Assembly (NCBI GenBank): GCA_035235625.1
Contig: CP141142.1
Span: 13,298,995 to 13,362,994, forward strand
Direction of reading: 5' to 3'
Length of the DNA stretch: 64,000 nt
DNA from: Saururus chinensis
Lineage: Eukaryota; Streptophyta; Magnoliopsida; Piperales; Saururaceae
In this document: one piece after another, positions 35,309 through 46,809 of the stretch
Position numbering within the stretch: position 1 is the first letter of the stretch
Layout of the letters: each line of letters begins with the position of its first letter
Program-made: the position numbers and the translations under genes
The notes under the pieces: model-generated
What the model saw: only the letters and a program-made list of their open reading frames with translations
Database searches by the model: none
What the model was told of the DNA's origin: nothing

Positions 35309-35984
35309 TAATAATTAAACTTTGTAATGTGCATGATTGTTTGCTCTCCAAATCAATTACATTATCTGATCAGAATAATCACTCTATATAATCAACAAAA
35401 GAAAATGTATGAACATATTGTCATATACCACCAACATGACATCATATGCCGCACATGATAGAGTTAATGATATTTTGTAAGAATATATGTAATTAGTTTT
35501 ACTCAGGATGATGAGACCATATGACCTAGTATATATATATGGTTAAAACAAAGTTAATTGATACGGGCTACCTACTAACTGTAGATGTTAGTAGGTTATT
35601 ATTTGTTGAAGTACATTGTGTGTTCATTAGTTTTGAGCAAGATAGGTTTACATGGTAGGTTACAATCATGTAATATGTTATTAGTGAGGATGAGACAATA
35701 TAACCTAGAGTATATAGTTAAAAGATATTTAACTGATGCTAGCTAACTGATGACTGGTAGATGGTAGCTAGCTAATATATTTCAAATTACATTTTGGCTC
35801 ATTAATTTTATTATTGATTTGAAGGGGTAGCGGAGGAAAAGCTAGAGTTGATGAGCAGGTTGTTGGAGTCGGACGTTGAGGTGCCGGCAAGCTTCGTAGT
35901 GGATAAAGTGATTATTCTAGATAAAAAGATGGGATGGGCTTGGAGAGCAATCATTCTACGTATAACAAAGTTTCTTTATTAGGC

Positions 35985-36202
35985 AGAGGTGGTGGCATGC
36001 AGAAGAAGAAAACTATAATTATCATAGACTGAAATTCTGAAGATGCAAAATCTAATGTGAGAAATGATATGTTATACAATCATGAAATAACTCATTGATA
36101 GTATAACTTATCGGTTCTCACCTTAGATTTAGCATCTTCAGAATCTGAGTTTGTGATAATTATAGGTGTGTACTTCATTTTCTTGCCACCACCACCTCCT
36201 AA
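35985..36202. repeat. Hairpin 2: inverted repeat with arms of about 90 bp
   Basis: The arm starting GGTGGTGGCATGCAGAAG pairs with the complement of the arm ending TTTCTTGCCACCACCACC, with a loop of about 30 bp. The second copy is at 53110-53322. The arms are related to those of hairpin 1, again encoding a Gly-run, Lys-run, IIII and an acidic DSxSED stretch. Confidence 0.82.
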
Positions 36203-36639
36203 TGATTAAACTTCGTAATGTGCATGACTGATTGCTATCCAATTCAGTTACATGTAATCACATGCTACACATCATAGACTTTATGATATTTTGTATCTTC
36301 AACATCACTTGGGCACAGTGGATAGTGTATACCCAAATGTGTTTAATGGTTAGAAAATACCTTTGTATACAGTTTGGTTGAGATTGTACAAGCAAATGTT
36401 TCTCAGGGTTAGAACTACCTAAATTTATTGATTATGGTGAGTGGATTGGTGGAATAGAAATAGTGTTTAATGCATTCATCTACAATTTAGTGGTTCTTAT
36501 AATCTTGATGATAAATATTATTTAGAAAATATAAAATGAAAAGCTACAGCTTCCCATAGACGTCATAAAAAACACAGATAGAGTTAAATAAATTCAATAT
36601 CGATGGTAAGAAATGTTATTTTCATTGGCTGTGGCATGA

Positions 36640-37049
36640 AAGCAAAGTCATGTTTATGTGAGCCCGGGCTCTATGGGCAATCAGATATACATCCGATGAC
36701 CCATAATACTCATAAGAAGATGAGCCCGGGCTCACACATACTTTTGTGAGGCCGGGCAATATGGGCAATCGGATATACATCTGATAACCCATAATACTCA
36801 TAAAAATGGGACCCATAAAGCCCGGGCACACACATGTGCATTAGCCAGAGCTCATATAAATGGTACTCAAAAGGAAAAAGTTTATAGGAGCCTGGGCTCT
36901 ATGGCCAATTGGATGTACATCCGATGGCCCATAATACTTAGGAGCATTTACACCCTTTAGTATTATGGGCCATCAGACGTAAATCCAATTGCCCATAGAG
37001 CTCGGGCTCTCGTAGACGCACTTGTGCCCAGGCTCATGTAAACTTTTCT
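36640..37049. repeat. GAGCCCGGGCTC-rich foldback repeats
   Basis: A 70-90 bp module with GAGCCCGGGCTC and CCATAATACTCATAA occurs several times in alternating orientation. The last two form a foldback at 36875-37049 whose outer ends are AAAAAGTTTATAGGAGCC and its near complement. The copy in the large MULE (54109-54308) is the clearer form. Confidence 0.7.
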
Positions 37050-37801
37050 TTACAATATATACATTTAGCTACATATTTCCATTGTGTATCATGAGAATCA
37101 AGAATCATCACCACGTTTGAGATGTCCACATGCATGCTGCATATAGCAGAAATGGGCCATACCTCATCATAAAGGTGAAAACCGTGAAACACCCCTCCAG
37201 TTTCTTAACATCCAAAGGTTTCTTCCCAGGCTAACTTTTGAGGTATTCTCTTACGGCCCCATATTCTCATCTCCCTACTGGCAGATCATGGGACTTAAGT
37301 TGGCAGAAGGTGGATGTCGAAGAGCAGCCTCCCCATATGTACCCTAACTCATGGAGGAAGACACAGATAGTCTCGTTTCTATCTAAAGGTGGCCCTACCG
37401 GAACAGTGGTAATGTTGGCTTTGGAGAATATGTCAATGTTTTTACTTGTGGATGAACTACTTCTTACCTGATATGCTATGAAGATGAAACAAGAAAGGCA
37501 GCTAATTTTTGGGTGAGGAGAAGGTCGGCGAAAGCTTTAACAGATCCTGCTCAACTGATAAGTGGTAGTGGCTAACATAGGTAACTTGCAGGTACATATA
37601 ATCTTGTCTTTTGGAGATACTTATATGGGTGGGTGTGCCGCATGTACTATTGTAATACAATAAGTAATGATTGAGGTTAAGAATCAAATTGATGACCATA
37701 AACACAAAGTTCTTTCAATTTTGCGACAAAAATCAATGACTGATAAGTATCAACTGATAACTGCTAGAGCCTAATTGACATAACTATCGGGGTGTATTCA
37801 G

Positions 37802-38107
37802 ATGGATACAGATGAGCAACCTCTGTTATGTGTGTGGGGGGGAGAGTGGGATGCAAGTCGACACAAGTACGATTGCTCCAATGCCAAGTCAGATCTCATA
37901 TTTGTTAGAAGCTCATTAACGTATGAATACTTGGTGCCCATGGTTTAGAAAGTAATAGGATGTTGTAGCAAGGAATACTCGTTGAAGATGAGTTTTACAT
38001 ATCCTTCGGCAATCCCCCTAGATGTACCTCCAAAGAAATACATGATACTAGGACTCTTCAGTGTTTTATGCGCTATGCCAAGACCAGGCACGATGGTCTA
38101 CTATTGA
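37802..38107 (+). pseudogene. Possible mudrA-like transposase N-terminal fragment
   Basis: The frame from ATG 37802 gives MDTDEQPLLCVWGGEWDA, then IFVRSSLTYEYLVPMV, a TAG at 37946-37948, then SLKMSFTYPSAIPLDVPPKK, ending at TGA 38105-38107. The pattern 'WGGEW...V....TYEYLV...' followed by a 'SFTYPS..PLDVPP' strand resembles the N-terminal domain of plant MuDR-type transposases. That is recognition of a pattern, not an alignment. The catalytic part is absent: at 38180 sequence changes to LTR B. Its place beside the MULE-derived segment supports the call. Confidence 0.45.
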
Positions 38108-38179
38108 TAATAACCAAAGTGCGACATGTACATGTGTTCTAGGAATGTGAGCTGAATTTTGATGTATCCAAGGCAAAGA

Positions 38180-40741
38180 TTCACAAAAAAAGGGGGGCAG
38201 CTGCTCGCTGCATTGGCCGAGGCCGTGCTGGCCGTGGCCGCGCCGGCCATGGTCTCGTCGGTCTCGGCCGTGCCGATCCAGGCCGCAACAGCTCCGCCAG
38301 CGCCGGCCTGGGTCACGCTAGCCCTGGCCGCAGAGGCGGCATCACACTGTGTATATATAAAAAAAAGCCGATTTGGGCCCAGCTGGCCACTGGGCGATGG
38401 CGGGGGCCAGGCTCATTGTGATTGCCGCATGGCGGAGATCCGATGGACCCAGCCCACCACCCAGCCGTGGTGGCTAGGGGCGGCGCCGCCAAAGGCATTT
38501 CTGCCTCTGGCCGGACGTGGGGAAGGTGACCCGCGTTGTGGGTCATCAACCCAAACCGACCCGGCCCGGGTCTGGTTTATTTTAAAAAAAATAGAGAAAA
38601 GGGGGGAACGAACCGGGTCCGGTTCAAGGGCCTTTACTTGTTCTAAAAATTTCGAAAAATTACCCATAGACTTTGAGAGGGTTATGAGTGTCTTGACCAA
38701 GTTTCAGGAACCGGTAAAAATCCTAGATTCTCTAAAATGACCTTTTTACCCCTGGTAGTTAAATCATTATGTTAGAACCATTTGCCCGACTTCGGGGCCC
38801 CGGTTCAGGGGCTTAGGAGTTGATTTAAAAACTGGGAAAATTCTCAGTGAGAGTTTAATGGGTAACCTAATTATGGGCTACACTTTTTGGTGAGAAAAAA
38901 ATACCAATAAGTGGTTAATTGACCCTTTTACTCTTAGGGTTTATAGTAAACTGTTAGTCAAAACCTGGGTTGGTTCAAGGGGTTTACGACCCCGTCACAT
39001 GCCAAGAAAATTACACAGAGTCCATGAAGGCCAGTAGTACATGTGAGTTGAATTTTAAACCCATTGGATGTCATTAAGGCCTTAAACCAAATGACAGAAA
39101 TACCCCTTTGAGTGGACCCGCCCACACTCGTGTGAATGGAAGCGTGAGTCGGTTTGAGAGTGGAGCCTTGTGAGAGGTCAACGACTTAAATCAACAAAAG
39201 GGTAGTGAGTTGACCAAATGAACCAAGGGAGGGTAGTATACCCCCAAGTGGTTGAATTACCATAATGCCCTTAAGGGGCAGTATGTTCTATTTCCGCTGA
39301 AACGGATAACCTAGCAACTGAGCATTAGGGTGCCCTAGAATGACGTTAACTGGCTTCAAAAGGAAGGTGTGTGAACAGTAAGTGACATGAAGACCTTGTC
39401 AGGTCATAGTGTCATTGGAAATAAAGGGAAGAACACTAATTCTCATGGTTTAATGCAGCGTATTACACGTGTCTGCAACCATGTACCACGATCAACTAGA
39501 GTATTAAATACGTAACTCATGCAATACGTTAGTTATATGCATTATAGGGCTTGAACTCGCTAAGCCCTAGCCCTACAAATGAGTGCAATGGGCCCTTATT
39601 CATTATTTATGCATTGGTGTGAATGCACGTTATTTATGTTGATTATGTTGATGTATGCTTTTATTATTGATGTTCTAAGTTATATCAGTAACTTAAGCTT
39701 AATAAAGACTAATCAAGAGATTTTGGTTATCTTTAGATTGGGGGAAGAACACCTAATGAAGATAATGACTAAAATACCCTCTTTAGGGTTGGGACCAGTT
39801 CATGGAGTGAACGGGGCCCTGACATAGAATTTTACCTTGGTTAATGAACTGAGGGTGGTTATGGGATATTTTCGGAGTCAAACTTTAAGCTGACAGTAAT
39901 AGCCATGGCGGATATTTAGACCTTCTTGGTCTCCATTTCTTTGGGATGATGGATCCTTTGAGCGGGAGTCGGTATTTTTTAGGTAACAATTAGTGCATTG
40001 TTTCCTAAACGGTGTCCATTGTCTTGTGCATTGTGTTGGTCTTTATTGGTTAAAGGTCAACCCATGTTTCTGAGCTATGTTATATTCAGTGCTCTATATA
40101 TTACTTTACATGTGCCATTGTATATTGATGTTCTGCATGTTGGAGTCTTGTGTTTGGAGATTTCTCTACGGGCGAGTTGTCTCTAAGTGAATACAGATGG
40201 GTTAATGTTAATTATTGAACAATGGTTGGAGAGATAATTAATAATATTATTTGATATTGCTTGTTAATTAGATAAGTGGAATGATTAAAAGACTTGCATA
40301 AAAGGTAAGTTTCTTTAAAATACTTAAGCATTGCATAGGTGATGTTATGCTTCTTAGTGTAGTGTAGTTTTTAGGTAGAACTACGTTTGGATCCGATCTT
40401 GTTGGAAACATTGGAGATGTTGTCTAATGAATATGTAGGCAACTAACATCGGGTGATGTTGGCCCGATTCGAAAAATATTAATTAAACCTTTTGTCCTTT
40501 GGAAGCTCTTCTCCTAAAGGCAGAGATGCTCCATTGTGATTGTGGTTGTTGTTTGGCTTGCTTTGTTACAGATTCTCCAGGCGACGACAAGTGAGATCAA
40601 GACAGGCGAGCATAAGAAGTTGTTACGTTTCTGCAACTCCGGTATGTAAGTGTACCTTTAACGTGAGAGTCAACTTGTTATTTATTTTCAGACGGATGAT
40701 GGACTTGTACTTAGATGGATGAGCTGGTCTTTATGAATTTT
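38180..40741 (+). repeat. LTR B, truncated + copy (arm 1 of inverted pair)
   Basis: From the CACAAAAAAAGGGGGG stretch on, the sequence follows LTR B (compare 28090-30521) through GC-rich block, TTCGGGGCCCCGGTTCAGG, and ATGAGCTGGTCTTTATGAATTTT. The first 0.7 kb and last 160 bp of the LTR are missing. At 40742 the sequence turns directly into the reverse complement of its own end. Confidence 0.85.
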
Positions 40742-43700
40742 CATCCGTTTGAAAATAAATAATCCGCCATGATGGTGGATGAGCCTTCCATGATGGATTT
40801 GCATGAGTGGTAGATGAGCCTTCCATGATGCTCAAAAACCTGGGTTGCCATTTGCAGGGATCCATCGTCCCAAAGAAATGGAGACCAAGAAGTCTAAATA
40901 TCCGCCATGGCTATTACTGTGACTTAAACTTTGACTCCGAAAACATCCCATAACCACCCTCTGTTCATTAACCAAGGTAAAATTCTATGTCAGGGCCCCG
41001 TTCACTCCATGAACTAGTCCCAACCCTAAAGAGGGTATTTTAGTCATTATCTTGATTAGGTGTTCTTCCCCCAATCCAAAGACAACCAAAATTTCTTGAT
41101 TAGTCTTTATTAAGCTTAAGTTACTAATATAACTTAAAACATCAATAATAAAAGCATACATCAACATAAATAACATATATTCATACCAATGCATAAATAA
41201 TGAATAAGGGCCCATTGCACTCATTTGCAGGGCTAGGGCTCAGCAAGTTCAAGCCCGATAATGCAGATAACTCTAACGTATCGCACGAGTTACGTATTTA
41301 ATACTCTAGTCGATCGTGGTACTAGGTTGCAGACACGTGTAATACGCTACATTAAACCATGAGAATTAGGGTTCTTCCCTTTATTTCCCGTGACACTATG
41401 ACCTGACAAGGTCTTCATGTCACTTGCTGTTCACACCCCTTCCTTTTGAAGCCAGTTAACGTCATTCTAGGGCACCCTAACGCTCGGTTGCTAGGTGATA
41501 AGTATGAAATATATATCTATTTTATATGCCTTTTTGCCTTATTTGCTAGTATAGATTATGTTAATTTAGTGTTAGTTATGGTTTATTTAGATTAAGATAG
41601 AAATTAGTATTTTTGTTTAATTATTAATAATTTTATAATTATTAGTAGTTTGGATATGTATTTGAACAAAGTTGGAATTTTAATTATATTCTACATGTCT
41701 AAAATATGATATTTTATGTTTTATAGGTAAAGTGCACTTATCGAGGTACTTGGATGATGTTTGAAATAATTAAAAATAGTCTTGACATGCTTTAAAGTGA
41801 TTTGGACAACTTTTCAGAGTTATAAATAAGTCGGAAATTAATATGGACATGAAGAAAAGCTTAATGAATAGAATATGGACTGTCCATATTGCAGAAACAC
41901 TGTAGTCGTTCGAACGGGGTCACTTACCGTTCGATCGGGATAACGTGATTTTGAAGCAAAACTCAGTTCAAGCGTTTGAACAGGAATCTAGGGCATTCGA
42001 ATGGCATAACATGCAGTTTCCTAGTTTTAGCCAATTTTTAATCCTTTTTATATTGGACTTCTTCCTACGGATCTTATGCCTATAAAAAGACATATTTAGC
42101 TTGAAACTAGAGGGTTCCAGTAGATTTTATGAAGAGAAAAAGGAAGAAGAAGATGGAAGAGAACTCAAAGCTTTTAATGGAGATTGAAGTGCTTTTTTCT
42201 ACCATGGAAGGCTAGACTTTTCTTTTACTTAGGAGTTGATAAAGCTATAAATAAGTTTCAGTTTCTTTTCTTTTTAATTTAGATCTCAGTTGTGAATGAT
42301 GACAATTGTATGATATGGATTTCCTTTTTAATGGAAGAGTTTTTAATGTTTATTCAAGCCTATGTTGATTTATTGTCTTATAGATGATAGATTGATGTAG
42401 TTTTGATATTTTCATCAATTCTAATTTCTGTGATTTAGATGAGATGTTCATACAATAGTTTTAATGTTTAGATAATTAATGACTTGGATGAGTTATACTA
42501 AGATTAGACGGGTCATGCCTATAGCTAGTTTAGTGCAGATGATTCGTGCTATTGTCGAAGATAGTTCATGCCATGGAATTTAATTAATGATTCTTTCTAA
42601 AGTAATTCTAGCTTGTAGCTAAGAATACTTGTTCATATTCACACTAGATTTAGATTAAAAATTAAGGAATTGTTATAGTTCTATAGTGGATTTGATTTCC
42701 TAAGTAATTTCCATCATATTAATCTCTTATTTTTAAACTAGTTGATTCCTTTCTTTACTTAATTAAAGTTTAGGTTTGTGTTTAGTTTTTAATCAGTAAA
42801 TTCCTCTTTAGATTTAGTAATAATTCATCCGTCCCTGAGGTTCGACAACCCTTAAATACTTATCCTAGTACAATTACCTTGTACACTTGCAAAGGGTTTA
42901 ATTATAAACGATCACTAGGTTATCTGTTTCAGCGGAAATAGAACATACTGCCCCCTAAGGGCATTATGGTAATTCCACCACTTGGGGGTATACTACCCTC
43001 CCTTGGTTCATTTGGTCAACTCACTACCCTTTTGTTGATTTAAGTCATTGACCTCTCACAAGGCTCCACTCTCAGACCGACTCACGCTTCCATTCACACG
43101 AGTGTGGGCGGGTCCACTCAAAGGGGTATTTCTATCATTTAGTTTAAGGCCTTAATGACATCCAATGGGTCTAAAATTCAACTCAAGGGTACTACTGGCC
43201 TTCATGGACTCTGTGTAATTTTCCTGGCGTGTGACAGGGTCGTGAACCCCTTGAACTGACCCAGATTTTGACTAACGGTTTACTATAAACCCTAAGGGTA
43301 AAAGGGTCAATTAACCACTTATTGGTATTTTTTTCTCACCAAACAGTTTGGCCTATAATTAGGCTCACTGAGAATTTTCCCACTTTTTAAATCAACTCCT
43401 AAGCCCCTGAACCGGGGCCCCGAAGTCAGGCAAATGGTTCTCACATAATGATTTAACTACCAGGGGTAAAAAGGTCATTTTAGAGACTATAGGATTTTTA
43501 CCATTCCTGAACCTTGGTCAAGACACTCCTAACCCTCTCAAAGTCTATGGGTAATTTTTCTAAATTTTTAGAACAAGTAAAGTCCCTTGAACCGGACCCG
43601 GTTCGATCCCCCCTTTTCTCTATTTTTTTTTTAAAAAACCCGACCCGGGCTGGGTCGATTTGGGTGGACGACCCGCAATGCGGGTCGTCTTCCCCACGTT

Positions 43701-44767
43701 CGGCCAGAGGCGGAAACGGTGCCGCCCCTAGCCACCACGGCCGGGCGGCGGGCTAGGGCCCATCGGAACGTTGCCATGCGGCTGGTGGCCGGCCAAGGCC
43801 AAAGTTGGCTTTTTTAATATACACAGTGCGATGCTGCCTCTGCGGCCAGGGCTAGCACGACCCAGGCCGGCGCTAGCGGAGCTGTCGTAGCCTGGATCGG
43901 CATGGCCGGGACCGACAAGACCATGGCCGGCGCGTCCTCGGCCAACGCAGCGAGTGGTGGCCCCCCTTTTTTTGTTTTTGTTTAAACTACTGTAACAACC
44001 TGGCAGCAGCCGATCCGCCGCAGCCAAGGCTGCCGGATCCAAGGCCTCCAAGGCCAGGGCCAGTGCGTCTCCGGGTTGAGCCAATAGCGGTCGGCCGGTG
44101 ACTGGCCGACAGTAGTCAGAAAATAAAAACAGTACAAAGTGAACAATTATTGCATAAATTACTATTCACGTCATTAACAAAACGGTTTATATTTTAATAA
44201 TAAAATATCACTAATCTGGATTCAAAATCCTACCTCGAAGGCTGAGTTGTCGTCGATCCACCATCGCCAACGCTTTGCCAGTGTCTCGCCAGAAAATTCC
44301 TTCCTCTCCTTCACCGTCCAAAAACTCCCCCAATCAGGCAAAAGACTCCCCAAATTGTGCAATAAGAAGGCCTTTTTATAAGCATTAGGATTAGGATTCT
44401 TAACCCCTCTAAAATTTGGGTAATCCTCCCCAATTAGGCCATCTTATTAGGACCTTAAAAATTAATTTCGAAATTATAAACAACCGGGCCTGCAAAATGA
44501 CTTAAACGGCCAAATACAGTCTAAATCGGGTAAACGGGTCCTGCACGATATGTTCAACTTCAAATGGTCATATCTCCCCCATCCGGACTCCGATTCGCGC
44601 ATTCTTGGTGGAATTTCGAAGCTCTATCTGTCTAATTTCTAATAGAATTAGTTTTAGCCATAAATGCTATCTAGGGATGAAGTTATTTACTAGGAATATT
44701 AAAAGGTCAAATACCCTATTTTCCACGTATTTAAATTTTGAAACTCGGGAAAATTAGGGATATTACA
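40742..44767 (-). repeat. LTR B, - copy (arm 2 of inverted pair), with nested LTR E
   Basis: Read on the - strand it starts at the true LTR end (TGTAATATCCC at 44767) and follows LTR B to the fold at 40742. About 0.6-0.7 kb present in arm 1 (39965-40670) is missing here and replaced by a short tandem repeat near 40790-40830. LTR E (41496-42914) is inserted. Counterpart open frames at 39579-39827 (+) and 40985-41224 (-) encode nearly the same peptide, confirming the inverted duplication; neither looks like a gene. Confidence 0.87.
41496..42914 (+). mobile_element. Solo LTR, family E, 1419 bp
   Basis: Begins TGATAAGTATGAAATATATA, ends TATAAACGATCA, perfect TSD CTAGG on both sides (41491-41495; 42915-42919). 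Arm 1 of the LTR B pair shows the uninterrupted site at about 39309 (GATAACCTAGCAACTGAGC). Same family as 31498-32862. Non-coding. Confidence 0.94.
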
Positions 44768-46333
44768 CCCAATTAGCAACTTAGGGCGTTGGAATTCATA
44801 TTTACAACCAAATAGTTTATATTTATACCCCAACAACTTACTATATAAGGAAAAACCCTAGCCCATTTCCCAATTAGGAAAGGGCTGAGCTAGAAGGCAA
44901 TGTGGTGCTCTTATCCCCATTGTCCAAAGAGGAAAATCCGATTTTGGTGAGTTTTAATCCCTAATATTTTGTATTTAGTCTTAATAAATCTATTATTCAC
45001 TTTCCCTCAAATGGATTCTTCATTTATTTCATGAAAAATATTATTTTTCATCTCTATTTCAAACCCTAAAAGAGGGATTTTTGTTTTTAATCAAAAGAAA
45101 TCGTAGATCTACTTGTTTTAAAGATTATTTAAGCTTAATAGTTGATTTTGATTAAGTATTAATCAAAACACTAATTTTGGGTAGGGTTTCTTGAGGAGAG
45201 CTTCATTTTCTATCGAAGAACTTATTAAAGGTAAGGGGTTTTTATCTCCAGTGATTTGATGCTTTGGATTTTATGTTTGAATGGTTTAACTGGGTTCTAG
45301 CTTATTTATGTTTAATAGAAGGTTATTAAAAAACATGTCATTTATGTTTATTTTCTTGGGATTAAGCTTAAAAATTGGTTAGATCTACCATGTGTTAGGT
45401 TTGTATTTTGATATCATAAAGTTTTGGAGTGATTTGAGATTTTTCTTAGTATTTTTAGGTATTTTTTGTTTGATTTTTGTGAAGATGAAGACGAACCAGA
45501 AATGGGCAAAAAGTAAACTATTAAGGGCGTTCAAATGGCTTGTCTGACCAATTGAACAGTCAGGCATTCAAATGGCCAAACAACAGTTTTTGCCATTCTT
45601 GTATATATTTTGGCCGTTTCTTGTTCTCTCTCCATTAATCAAATTTTTTGTAATTAGAATGCCTTATTATTACCTATAAATGCTATTATAATTGCATGAT
45701 GACCATATTGAAATTTATGATTTAGCACAAGAATAATTTAGGTTATATTTATTTGATTTTAGCATGATATTCTACTTATCTTAAATTAATGTTTGATGAT
45801 TACTTTATAATTTCTTGATGATCTCAATAGGTTTAACCATGAGGATGTGCATATATGGTAGCACATGTTATATTAATTATTGGTGGATCATGTTTCCATG
45901 TTCAAGCTTAAGTGCGGTGATGTTTATCCTTGTCTAAGTCTAGTATGAGGATTATGCTTGTCTTGAGCTCGTATTTTGATGTTTTTATCACACTTACTTC
46001 ATGATTTTTATAAAAAAGAACTATGATAAAATCATGGATGCATGTATCTGACATTGACTATGGTTTTTTCATCTTTAATATGCCATAAGACTTGAACATT
46101 ACCATTTATGCACATACTTGTGTATACATTTGTGATGTTATTTGACACCAATGGGCCATGTGCATCAAGTATACATTTGTGATGTTGTTTGACACCAATG
46201 GGCCATGATTGATGCACATGTGGACTGATTTGAGAATGTCTCTTGTATTTGAACTTATGTAGTGTTGCCCACGTATGTACTATATTACATATATCATGAA
46301 AATATTTATGAATGAGATTAATCGTGAATAGTC
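44768..46333 (+). repeat. LTR G, 5'-truncated + copy (inverted arm 1)
   Basis: The block from ATTAGCAACTTAGGGC, with CTATATAAGG (TATA-like, 44841-44850) and the AATTAGGAAAGGGCTG motif, is the inverse of 63340 down to 62329 followed by 46796 down to 46467. Compared with the full LTR G start at 63677 it lacks roughly the first 330 bp. A 53 bp direct duplication (TTTGACACCAATGGGCCATG) lies at about 46120-46210. No pol sequence is attached. Confidence 0.82.
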
Positions 46334-46466
46334 GTGTTCGATCGATTGGAAGCAAGTGGATGCCTTGATTGGCAGATCTATCATGATTAACATTTATGTG
46401 GATATGACAAATGTCTACACAATGCTATAACCCATATTATCTCATCATCACTTACACATGCCTCCT
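46334..46466. other. Spacer of the LTR G inverted pair
   Basis: About 130 bp between the two inverted LTR G arms. No feature recognised. Confidence 0.5.
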
Positions 46467-46809
46467 GTGCCTTATGGATTAATCTTATTAATAAATTATT
46501 TTCAAGATTTATGCAACATGGTACTTATGCGTGCAACGCTATATATAAGTCCAAATATAGGAGACCTGTTCAAATCAGTACACAAGTGCATCAATCAAGG
46601 CCCATTGGTGTCAAATAACATTACAAATGTCTACACAAGTGTGTGCATAAATGGCAATGTTCAAGTCTAAACTATGGCATGTTAAAGATGAACAAACCAT
46701 AGTCAATGTTATATACATGCAAACATGATTTTATTATAGTTCTTTCTTACTGAAATCATGAAGCAAATATGATGAAAACATCAAAATACGAGCTCACACT
46801 ACAACAAAA

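Larger units (their letters stand above)
34590..37720 (+). mobile_element. MULE-derived segment, second copy of 51600-54990
   Basis: This block matches the interior of the 8.5 kb MULE (51600-54990) almost from end to end in the same order: two or more 175-180 bp subterminal-type repeats (34640-34930; 35500-35810), two hairpins, a GAGCCCGGGCTC-rich foldback, then a block beginning near 37160. Similarity starts near TTTTGTTAGGGTAAATAAG and fades near 37720. No TIR of the large MULE is visible at its left end, so it is a fragment or a related element. Possible mudrA sequence follows directly (37802). Confidence 0.7.

Noticed and set aside
38159..38740. 193-codon frame across the start of the LTR B + copy
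   Set aside because: It begins in MULE-derived DNA and continues into LTR B across the junction at 38180, and the other LTR B copies do not preserve it.
39579..41224. Two similar 79-82 codon frames on opposite strands as a gene pair
   Set aside because: They are the same non-coding stretch of LTR B in the two arms of the inverted pair; no domain is recognisable.
46032..46670. Two similar frames on opposite strands sharing GPLVSNNITNVYTS
   Set aside because: They lie in the inverted LTR G arms and reflect the inverted duplication rather than a gene.
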